A program made the position numbers and the translations under genes. From Euptelea pleiosperma (lineage: Eukaryota > Streptophyta > Magnoliopsida > Ranunculales > Eupteleaceae), in the NCBI GenBank assembly GCA_035048495.1, contig CM068545.1:18125702-18189701 (forward strand): DNA of 64,000 bases. Reading direction: 5' to 3'. Below the pieces are notes generated by a model. The model saw only the letters and a program-made list of their open reading frames with translations. It searched no databases and was not told the origin of the DNA. The stretch's first letter is position 1. Each line of letters begins with the position of its first letter. Positions 24,346-33,499 of the stretch are shown piece after piece.

Positions 24346-24570
24346 ATGACGATATTGCCTCCTACGCATAGATACACAATGGCAGGTCTGTTTGCTCTCT
24401 CTCTTCACAAGGCCCAAATCCACCAAACTCGACCTTTGGGATCTTCTATCTATGTTGACGAAGAACCGAGCGAAGAACGCATAAGCACCTGTAGCAGTGG
24501 CGATTCAGTCTCCGAGGACCCTGAACTCGAGATCCACCAAAACTCCGATCTGGTTCAACCCTTCTTAAGG
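24346..24570 (+). pseudogene. First exon only of a DUF726 (TMCO4-like) gene
   Basis: From the ATG at 24346 the translation begins MTILPPTHRYTMAGLFALSL. It continues with HKAQIHQTRPLGSS, an acidic-serine stretch (CSSGDSVSEDPELEIHQNS) and DLVQPFLR, then meets an AAG|GTCTTC donor-like site at about 24570. This matches exon 1 of the plant DUF726 membrane protein family, whose N-terminus runs MTVLPPTHRY..GALFALALHQ. It normally ends at a similar ..LLRPVFR donor. The following exons (conserved tryptophan/GLEETAGSS block and the DUF726 core) were not found downstream, where an isolated transposon arm and a lectin relic lie. I infer a truncated duplicate with no downstream exons, although the exon itself is open. 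Confidence 0.65.
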
Positions 24571-24876
24571 TCTTCTTCTTCTTCTCCCCAGTTTGAGATG
24601 AATTGCTGAAATGTGAATTATTTACAGAATTGAGAATTGGATTCTTTGGTTTTTCTTATGCTGATTGAAGCGATCGCTGTAATTTCTTACACATTTGCGT
24701 TCGCTTAGGAAATTAGGTTATACCAAAAGTTTTGAGTGGAGATTCATTCGAGAAATGGACGATATGGAATTATGGAAACAGGTATTTAGAGATAAATTCC
24801 ATAGCCTGTCATGTATTTGACAAAATTACTAAGCGAATTATAACTTTTTGTGTTATGTACTAACTTTTAGTGTACC

Positions 24877-25025
24877 AAGACTAAAACTTCTATCGTAGCG
24901 TTCTGACAGATGCTTCTTCACAACGCAAAACATAGGCCAGGTGGCACACTCTTAGTGGACGCTTACCATGTGGATGTTTGGCCAGTCCCTTGGTGGACCT
25001 CTAAACCAAAAATCAGCGTTGTTAC
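24877..25025. mobile_element. Single arm of the GAGTAAAAC-type MITE
   Basis: AAAACTTCTATCGTAGCGTTCTGACAG-type sequence followed by GGCACACTCTTAGTGGACGC and CTAAACCAAAAATCAGC matches the left arm of the elements at 27679 and 44723. No right arm follows, so it is a truncated copy. Confidence 0.65.
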
Positions 25026-25798
25026 CCATGTTGAGAAAAGATATTTTTCGCACCACCCTTTTAATAATAATAGAAAAGATATTCTTCAAAATTTGTAACA
25101 TTTAATCAGACCAATAATAAAACCTTTACATATGGTTGATTTCTGGACTCTTATGCGTATCAAAAGAGTCCTAACCCAATATCGATACATAAAAAGACCT
25201 AAAAGAAATATAAATCCATTGAAATTCCTATACGAAAGGCCAACACGTCTCTCCCTCTCCCGGTCACTTTTGCCAAATCCAAGGCATAGAAACCAAGTTT
25301 GGTGCGTTGTAGGTTCGTTTTCTAGATTAATTTTTTAAATGATTATTATTTTTGGTGATTAATAGTAGTGTTTTCTACCATTTAAACTCTTTGATTCATT
25401 TTAGGATTTTCACACTAATATGGACTTAGTTTTAATGGTCAAGAATCTTAGCCAACTCATTATCATCCAAAGACTTGACCAAATAAAAGGAAGGGGTCTG
25501 GGTGGGTGGGGCCAACTGTCAAACCCCAGTGGGACCAATAGGATGAGACGGTGTTTTATATTTTATTCTTGCACAATAAAATGAGGTATCCAATCGCTAG
25601 AAGCACTCCTCAAAAATTGATAAAATCTAATGGTTAGAGTTAATCAATCAAGAAGAGTTTTGGTGTGTATATCCAGCTAGGGGTGGGTTAATTGGGCCAA
25701 GAAGATTTTGTGCTACTTAACATTTTTAGTGGGCCACTCATAGACCTTTAACCCAAGTACAAGAACAATGGACCCCCAAACCTCTCTCTTTCCCATAT

Positions 25799-26351
25799 TT
25801 CTACCCACACGGCAACCCAAGAATCCACCACGATCTCAAGCTGTTAGGCAAGGGCTCCAGCCAAATCCCTGATGCAACTCAAACCGTTGATCTACTCAAA
25901 CATCATGTAGGTACGTACCCACAATCTAACATTCTTTCGAAACCACCTTTTCCTTCCAATTCAACAACACCACCATAATCTTCATCACCTGAGTCTCAGA
26001 TTCCGATTGCGTCACGGAGGCAGCGGTCACACCTTCATCATTATTCCAAATGAAGTAACAGTTGGGAGATCAGAGCCATAGTTGGGCATGTTGAATGACG
26101 CCTGCAATGACGATTATAAGGCCATCGCTATTGAATTCGACATGTGTCAGAATTTGGAGTTTGGTCACCCCAACGATAACCATGTGGGCATCAATTTTGG
26201 TTGTGTTGTTTCCGACACAACTGTCGATGCATTGGAAGTTGGCATTTTTCTTAAAGACAGCTCTGTTCACAAAGCTTGGATTCGGCATGACGGTACACGG
26301 AGATGGATTGAAAATCCATTTTCATCAAGAATAAGATTGAAAACAGTGTGA
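25799..26351 (+). pseudogene. L-type (legume) lectin domain relic
   Basis: Across two frames the translation gives HDLKLLGKGSSQIPDATQTV (from about 25828). Later come GGSGHTFIIIPNEVTVGRS, GMLNDACNDDYKAIAIEFD and LEFGHPNDNHVGINFGCVV, and finally VGIFLKDSSVHKAWIRHDG. These are the core beta-strands of plant L-type lectin domains, including the AIEFD and DPNDNHVGIN metal/sugar-binding motif, here with GHPNDNH. A stop sits between the two halves (at about 26081, in SEP*LGMLND), the middle is frame-disrupted, and the domain ends at RRWIENPF without the C-terminal strands or any kinase domain. It is a dead fragment of a lectin or lectin receptor-kinase gene. Confidence 0.75.
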
Positions 26352-26405
26352 TCTACCTATTAAATATTCATTCTCTAAATTTTTTTTACATCTTCAATAA
26401 ATATA

Positions 26406-27308
26406 AGGGAATTTTTGACATACCCCCCCCCCCCCCCCCCCCCCCCCTCCTGTTATCTTTAAAATTTGACATACCCCCCCCACAATTTGAAAAAGTTGAC
26501 ATACCCCCTATGACTCAGTCCACTGTCATTTGACCAGTGTTGACCCGAGTTGACTACCTAATTTTGTATAAAAGGACGAAAGTGCCCTTGTCTTCAACCT
26601 TAGAACAAGGGTTTGGGTGTTTAGGCCAAAACCCATACCCCAAATCAAATATGAAAAGAGGAGATTAAAGATAAAAATTAAAACTCATGTCGGTAAACTT
26701 GAGTTTTTTTTATTTTTTTTTGTTTTTTGACGAATTAAACAAATTGAGAAGAAAAAATTCTAAAAAAATAAACAAAACTCATGATGGAATGAGATTTCTT
26801 TTTATGAATTTTATTGTAGAATGAAATTTTAAAATTGAGAGAACCCATCTTTCCAAAATCCACATCTCAAAAGTTTAAAATATAAATTGCTTTGTCTTGT
26901 TTTTCATTTTTGTTAATGAAAATTTTAAAACTAAAATTGTATGCTTTGTGTTGTTGTTTTTTATTTTTTTAACCTTGGGTTTTAAATTATTGCTGGAGTG
27001 GTGGCCAGCCGACCATGAGACTCCAGTGGGTTGGTCGCCAGTGATGGGCGGCCAACCCATTGGAATCTCTTGGCCGGCCATCCCAATAGACCTTTGATTT
27101 GGGTTTTGGGTTTTGGCCCAAACCCTTGTTCCAAGCTTGAAGACAAGGGCATTTTTGCTATTTAATACAAAATTTAGAAGTCAACTCGGGTCAACATTGG
27201 TCAAATGACAGTAGACCGAGTCATAGGGGGGTATGTCAGCTTTTTCAAATTGTGGGGGGGTATGTCAAATTTTAAAGATAACATGGGGGTGTATGTCAAA
27301 AATTCCCT
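26406..27308. mobile_element. Long-TIR Mutator-like fold-back element
   Basis: A 903-bp element with inverted repeats of roughly 220-245 bp (about 26406-26650 against 27085-27308). The ends read AGGGAATTTTTGACATA and TATGTCAAAAATTCCCT. Each arm holds three spaced copies of a TTTGACATACCCCCC-type motif, then TGACTCAGTCCACTGTCATTTG and GACCCGAGTTGACT. The 7-bp AAATATA flanks both sides (26399-26405 and 27309-27315). The left arm has a 25-C run at 26423-26447. The centre has no transposase. Confidence 0.82.
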
Positions 27309-27678
27309 AAATATAATAAATTTTTACATGAATTTGTTATAGAAAAGATTTAATTTTAAATACTTTATATAACATTTTTTATATACAAGAATACCCGTGC
27401 TGCAAAAGCACGGATGTGAATTTACTCTCTTACTCTCGGCCCTCTTATAAAATTCTTTAATGTACATATCCTCAGACCAACTCTAACTATCCACGTGCAA
27501 CGCACGTGTGCACTTACTAGTTTAATCAAAAGCAGGAAAAACGAAATTTCATTGATGAAAATGATCCCCTCCTCTTAATACATTTGGCCAAGAGCAAGAT
27601 ACTGGTGTTTGGTGGGCCCCACCATGTAAATCTAGTCTGCACACGTTTATACTTCACAGACAATATCTAAACATTTTC

Positions 27679-28085
27679 GAGTAAAACTTCTATCACAGCG
27701 TTCTTCGGACAGCTGCTTCTGTCACAATGAAAAACAAGGACACATGGCACACTCTTAGTGGACGCTGACCGTATGGATGTTTTGGCCAGTCCCTCAGTGG
27801 ATCTATAAACCAAAGATCAGCCTGATTAGTGATTTATAACATTTGGATCTTTGCACCCAAATAACGCTCAATAATGCTCAAATTCTTACCGTTAAAATCA
27901 GCCCATGAAAATAACTTCAATCGAATAGCTTAGAAATCACTAATCAGGCTGATTTTTTGGTTTAGAGGTCCACTGAGGGACTGGCCAAACATCATACGGT
28001 CAGCGTCAACTAAGAGTGTGCCATGTGGCCTGTGTGTGTCATTGTGACAGAAGCATATGTCAGAACGCTGTGATAGATTTTCCAT
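27679..28085. mobile_element. GAGTAAAAC-type fold-back MITE
   Basis: The left arm begins GAGTAAAACTTCTATCACAG and continues CTTAGTGGACGCTGACCGTATGG and CCAGTCCCTCAGTGG. The right arm is its inverse through CCACTGAGGGACTGGCC, GTCAGCGTCAACTAAGAG and CAGAACGCTGTGATAG. The last bases of the right terminus have decayed and no target duplication is visible. It shares its ends with 44723-45085 and 62175-62303. Confidence 0.78.
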
Positions 28086-28244
28086 TGAAAAAACGTGTTA
28101 TTTTATAAATTAAAAACTCATTTTTCAATGAGCATTCAACGGTAGATACAATGTTTACATAATTGTAGGTCTGCAAAATTTGTACACGCTAGATTTCTCT
28201 CCCATTCCTACTCAAACCGAAACAGGTAAAAAGAAAATGGTGTG

Positions 28245-29114
28245 CTATCGATCAAACGGTCCTGAATGATCGAGCTGTTTACAGAGGCCAAGATAGGTAA
28301 GAAAAAGCAGTCGATCCTTTGCCCCCGTACGGTGATTCTTGCTGTGCTTGCAGAAGTACTTCAATTGTTCAAGGCTGCAACAACCAAGCATTTGGCCCAA
28401 GAGCAAGAAAAGCCAATTTATTGATTTTTTCTTCTCTGAAATCACCGGCTTCATACCGTTGGGTTGATGGCAATTCGTACAGGCAGGAAGCAGAGCACCG
28501 GACTCATCCAACATTTGGGGGCCCGTTCATACATCGTGCTCTTCTTTACCATGATGAAACGCCCAATCTCCGTGAACTTTCTTTCAAGTTCAAACTCAAT
28601 TGTCAACCGGTTCTCGCAGATCCTGCACTGAACTTCACCTGGTATGGTCCGTATTCCCACTGATAAGAGATATTCCAGGCTGTAAACAGTAGCACGATGA
28701 TCTATGGCCCATGGAAACGGAACCGGCACAGCATCACTCTTTCCACCTCGAGGACCTTTCGTTGCGTTACGACGGGGACGTCGGCCGATCCGCGAATAAG
28801 GACCAGGTGCATTAGATGATGAAGCACCAGAAACACAAGTAGGCAGCTGATATAAGAAAGGTGGTGGTGGTGGTGGTGGTGGTGGTGGGGGGGGGGGGGG
28901 GGGGTGGGGGTGGGGGTGGGGATGGAGGTGCATGTGCAGGTGGAGATAACAGTGTTAGTGTTATCAGTGATTGTGGTGGTGGTGGCGGGGGTGGAGGAGG
29001 AGGAGGAGGAGGCTTGAAGGGCCTTGTTGAAGGAGGAGATAATGAAAGAGCAAGTAGATCGTCATCATCGGAACAATCATGGTTCTTACTCTTTGTATAT
29101 ATTTCTTTTACCAT
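28245..29114 (-). pseudogene. DUF7086 domain protein gene, frame broken twice
   Basis: Read from the ATG at 29114 the product starts MVKEIYTKSKNH, then SDDDDLLALSLS and long proline tracts. The middle part lies in a second frame (28933-28451). It reads RIGRRPRRNATKGPRGGKSD, AVPVPFPWAIDHRATVYSLE, GEVQCRICENRLTIEFELE and MYERAPKCWMSPVL. The last part lies in a third frame (down to 28245): ACTNCHQPNGMKPVISEKK, SINWLFLLLGQMLGCCSLEQ and a final CKQLDHSGPFDR. The parts are in the order of plant DUF7086 proteins, with the two CxxC pairs (CRIC, CTNC) intact. An in-frame stop precedes the ATG. Frame change 1 lies in the proline-coding tract with an 18-G run (28887-28904). Frame change 2 lies at about 28486-28497, beside a near-duplicated CTGCTTC/CTGCCTG. 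No intron borders fit. It is either a young pseudogene or a gene with assembly errors; biochemical function is unknown. Confidence 0.75.
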
Positions 29115-29265
29115 GGCTATGTTCTTGAATGGGTTTTAAGAGATCAGAAATGAAGAGACGGCTAACTGGCTGAGGGAACGTGGGGAATGGGGAGAGACAG
29201 AGGAGAGAATGCAAGAAATAGAGAGGAGGAGAAGAAGACAACACGTTGGATCAATATCGAACGGT

Positions 29266-29280
29266 CCTCTTTTATATCCT
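29266..29280 (-). promoter_or_regulatory. Probable TATA box of the DUF7086 gene
   Basis: On the minus strand GGATATAAAAGAGG lies about 155 bases upstream of the ATG at 29114. It is a good plant TATA match at a normal distance. It suggests the locus kept its promoter. Confidence 0.5.
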
Positions 29281-29790
29281 TCTGAAAGATAGAGATTAGG
29301 CCGTTATTTGAATTACACTCCTTAGGATCAGATGCCAGACAAATTTCTTTCCTTATCTGACGGCTTCTTGAGAAAATATAGAGATCTCCGGCTCTCTTAA
29401 GTTATTTTGTTGACTTAAGATCCTGTACTCCAAGGAGTTGAGTTGCAGCTCTACTCCCACACTCGCACTCGGATGCAGTGGATGCAAATGACTCTTTGTT
29501 TTGGACCCACCGACCACATAGATCTTGCGCCCACCCATTGGTTTATAGATAATTTGTAAACATTTGATTTTGTACCCAAAAAATATGTTTGAATCTAACG
29601 TCTAGAATCAATCCTAAAATAAATGCTAGATTCTATGGCTAGAGGTAACCAATCAGGCTGATTTGGCTAAACATCCATGTGGTTTTTTGAGTCCGAAAAA
29701 ATGTGTTATGTAGGATCATTAGAGTCATCTGTATCTAAAATATTTTCCCCTGGTATGGCAAACTTGGAAGCGTGCGATAGCGGAGTGCGG

Positions 29791-30412
29791 AGTAGAACTT
29801 TGCTGACTTACTTACCCGCACACAATATGAGCCACGTAGCATATTCATAGAGGTTTCTGTTCTTACGGATGTTTGGCCCAATGCTAGATGGACATAGTGA
29901 CCAAAAATTAGCCTTATTAGCTATTTCTAAGCATTGGATTGGAATCGTTTTCATGGGCCGATTTTTAACCGTGTAATTTGAGCATTATTGACCATTATTT
30001 GAGGCAAGGTTTAAAAGAGGCCATTTTAACGGTATAACGGACAGGGGGCGTTGCCATACTGTTAAAAGTCCGTTAAAACTAATTGTAATGGATATGAGCA
30101 ACATTGAAATAAAAATAGAAAAAATGGAATTTAACAGAAAAAACGGTAAAAATGGCGTCCAAATTCAAAATTCAAAATTCAAAATTTCAAAAACAGTTCT
30201 TAACGTAACAAGCTTGGGGCGTTACCCTTTTAACGGCCATTAAAACCATTAAAACGGCCTTATTTTAAACCATGATTTGGGGTACAAAGATCCAAAGGTT
30301 TGAAAGAACTAATCAGGCTGATTAGCCAAACATCCATATGGTCAATGTCATCCAACAGTGTGCCACGTGGATCATATTGTGGGCGGTCAGCAACTTTGCT
30401 AACTTGCAGCGG
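29791..30412. mobile_element. Fold-back element (AGAACTTTGCTGAC termini) with nested hAT MITE
   Basis: The left end GAGTAGAACTTTGCTGAC, followed by CACACAATATGAGCCACGT and ACCAAAAATTAGCC, is mirrored at the right by CTAATCAGGCTGATTAGCC, GTGCCACGTGG and GTCAGCAACTTTGCTAAC. Between the arms the common core GAGCATTATTGACCATTATT is cut by an inserted element at 30005-30274. Limits are approximate. It is non-coding. Confidence 0.72.
30005..30274. mobile_element. hAT-type MITE, 8-bp target duplication with one mismatch
   Basis: A 270-bp element beginning CAAGGTTTAAAAGAGGCC and ending GGCCTTATTTTAAACCATG. It is flanked by ATTTGAGG (29997-30004) and ATTTGGGG (30275-30282). The uninterrupted site is seen near 11240 as CATTATTTGAGGTACAAAG. 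The termini match those of the element at 8881-9234. Confidence 0.85.
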
Positions 30413-30419
30413 TCATCTA

Positions 30420-32262
30420 TATTCTACTTGTGTTGAGTAAGTTAATCCCAACACCCTGGAATACAATATCTGAATAATTCTATTTAATTTTGTTTTAGGA
30501 GTCAGGATCCTGTAGGCCATATCCACTTTAAATCCAGTTTCTAATTTTGTTTTTAATTTATTTTTTCAGACTGTGACTGAAACATAGGGTACGTGTGGCA
30601 AATAAGGAGATGTTGGAGTTGGGTAAGTCTGGAATAAAGGATCCAAATCTCATATAATAATTTTATTAAATAAAAATAAAATTAAAATAGAGGTATTTTT
30701 ACACTCATGGTTGTCTCGTCCCGATGTTGGGGCCAACCCTTGGAATTGAACTCAAACACTCGCACTATTCATATGGTTTAGATGGATACGAACAAACCGA
30801 GTCTTCGTAACAAAAGAAACTAAAAATTATGGATCATAGTCCAAAATTAATATGCTACCATAAAAAGTTGTATCGTCATACACCTCTGAATTTGTGTGTG
30901 AAATTTTGTAAATCATATGATCAAAACACAATGATATAGAACCATATGATGACACTATGTTAGAATTTTGAACTGTAGGATATATCTATGTAAAGATATA
31001 TACTATGATGTATGTTGAACTCTTTTATACTTCAACTATTAATCTAATTGCATAATTTGTAAGTTTCATAATGTACATACCTAGGTAAAACTTTAATCTG
31101 AACTTAATAGAGACACTTAGGGATCTAGCATTATTAGAGTGGTGCAGTTGTATTTCGAGGATAAAATTCTTTTTAATGAGATAGTTTATAATACCCTGAA
31201 CCCTTATAAGGGTATTTAGGTCTTTTTGAATATTAAGATTTATTTAACATATACACCTTATTGTACTTAATTAATCATTTTATATGTCATATGCAACTTC
31301 AATGAGATTTTTGAAAAAATCTAATTTTTTAATATTTTCATTTTTTATTTAGAGGATAATTCAATACTATTTTTCAATATTTAGGGTATAACTTTTTACT
31401 ACGATGTTGAAATTGCCATCCATTTGATTTTTGAAATCTCTTTTTAGGGTCAAATTATTGTTTAATATAAAATTTGAAATTTTACTATTTTGGGCTCTGA
31501 AATTAAGTTTGAAAATTAGGCATTTAATTTACACAAGAATTAATAAAGTTAATTAATAATTAAAGGTTTAAATATATTTTAATTAATGTATATCATAATT
31601 AATGCACCGTATGTCGTATGATAATAGTATATACCATATGTGAGCTTAGGTAACATTTAAATTAAATGAATTAATTAATTAAATTTTGATAAAAATATCA
31701 AAGGAAAGAATTAATTGTGTTTGAAATTTAAATGTCTTTTTGGGCATGTGGGTGACATGAAATGTAGACCCCAAATGCGAAATCATTAGCAACTATATTA
31801 GCATCAAATGTTTTGTATTAAATGAAAATCCTACTTATTTAAAGAAATAATTAAAAATTAAATTCCAAATTTGTTACTTTTTTTTGGAATAGATTTAAGT
31901 GATTGAATTAATTAAAGAAGAAAATAGATAATCTTTTCTCTTATCCATTGAACCTAGATGTGGGAATGATGTAGAGTGAACTCCATATTATCAAAATTGT
32001 CTCACCCATTTGAAAATCCTAATTATAACTAAATCTCTACGTAATCTCAACCTTTTTAGTAACTTCAGATCCAACGACTAAGACTTAACATCTCAAAAAT
32101 TCTAAGCTCTTCTATATTTATATAAATATGAGTATGGAAAGGGATCTTTACACTCAAAATTGTTAGAGTTAAAAAACTCTAGCTGTCTTCTCCATACTCT
32201 ATCTCTCTCCATTACTCTCTAGTTCACTCTCTCTAAACTTGAAGAACACATTCTCACCCTAT
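30420..32262. other. AT-rich intergenic stretch, nothing recognised
   Basis: No open frame of note, no element ends and no RNA gene seen. The region is strongly AT-rich with many short ATTAATTA runs. Confidence 0.5.
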
Positions 32263-33064
32263 GGGCATGTTTGGAAAGCCATAAAACACGGCCAGCAGAG
32301 GTTAGTATAGAACTGACCTTATTTTTTTGTGCTTGGTAAGTATGTGGGCCCCACTTTTAAGGCTATTTTTTTCCTGATTTTGTTGCTAAAACAGGTTCAA
32401 TGTTGTATTTTTGAAAACATGTTGCAACATCGAACTCGACAAGAAATGCAAAGAGACATCGCTTCTCTTCAATGGTTCAACCATCTTTCTCTTAAGGCGA
32501 GATGCCTTCTTTTCCGGTGAGATGCCTTCTTTTCAACCCTTTCTTCCGGTGAGATGTTGTGAAAGGAAGACCACGACCCTCTCTTTCTCTCTGGTGAGAT
32601 GTGGTGAAACGTGCGTGAAAGGGAAAACCACAAGAGGGTTTGGAGCCACTGCGATGTGAGATTTGGAGTTGTTGGCTTCTTCTCCTCCTCTTCCGACGGT
32701 GGTCTTCTTCTTCTTCTCCTCCGGCGGTGGGGTTTCCATCTCCTCCTCCTCCTCCTCCTTCTTCCTCTTCGGTTTGCAACATGAAAATTACTTGGGGGTT
32801 TGTTGTTTGGAGCCATTGCTGCCTCCTCCTCTTACTCCTCCTCCTCCGCTCTTCTTCTTCTTGGTATGGATACTGAAAGTGGGTTAGGAACTTAGGGTTG
32901 AATTTTTTTGTTCATTTGTTCTATGTATTGAAAGGGTCAAAGTTAACCAAACAACACAAAAAGAAGAACCAGTTCAAGGTTGTGAACAACCTAGTTCGAT
33001 GCTTACTCCGAATTGGTTTAGGACTGACCTAGACCTTAAAATGTTGAGGTTCCCAAACAGCCCC
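32263..33064. mobile_element. Candidate TIR element with GGGC(A)TGTTTGG termini
   Basis: The left end GGGCATGTTTGGAAAGCC and right end GGTTCCCAAACAGCCCC form short imperfect inverted repeats, each flanked by TAT. The interior is rich in CTCCTCCTC/CTTCTTC, which makes arginine/serine-rich spurious frames on both strands. Support is modest: the TIR is only about 12 bp. Confidence 0.45.
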
Positions 33065-33207
33065 TATATTCAATTTCAAGAACATCGTAAAAACATGAAC
33101 ACTTCAATGATTATGTTCTCTAATTTATGTTCTTATATATTGTATTATTTTTTATGATTATTAATGAATGAAAAACACAGTGGTTCATTTAAACATCATT
33201 GTAAAAA

Positions 33208-33275
33208 TCTACTCATTGGTCGAGAAAATTTACTCATTGGTCGAGATAAAAAGATGTTACTCATTAGTCGAGTTA
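33208..33275. repeat. Three tandem copies of a TACTCATTGGTCGAGA-type unit
   Basis: TACTCATTGGTCGAGA occurs twice and TACTCATTAGTCGAGT once within 70 bases. The 88-codon open frame across it has no family resemblance. Confidence 0.6.
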
Positions 33276-33499
33276 AGAGAAACGATAATCTAGAAAAGTC
33301 ATTTTTGTTTATGGATTATCATTGTTTAATCTTATTATTTTGCGTGATATATATGAACATAAATAAAAAATATTATTCTTGTATGTTGGGTATCATGGTT
33401 TTTATTGGACTCTCAAGCTCACGGTTTTGACCAAAAGATTTCAGATGAGGATAGATTCGATGAAGATTTCGTGATGGAGAAAGAAATATTGGAGGGTGT

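Noticed and set aside
28861..29139. Plus-strand glycine/valine-rich open frame
   Set aside because: It is the complement of the proline-coding tract of the minus-strand DUF7086 gene and has no independent support.
32469..32816. Arginine/glutamate-rich open frames on the minus strand
   Set aside because: They derive from CTCCTCCTC/CTTCTTC low-complexity DNA; overlapping frames on both strands are open and none shows a family motif.
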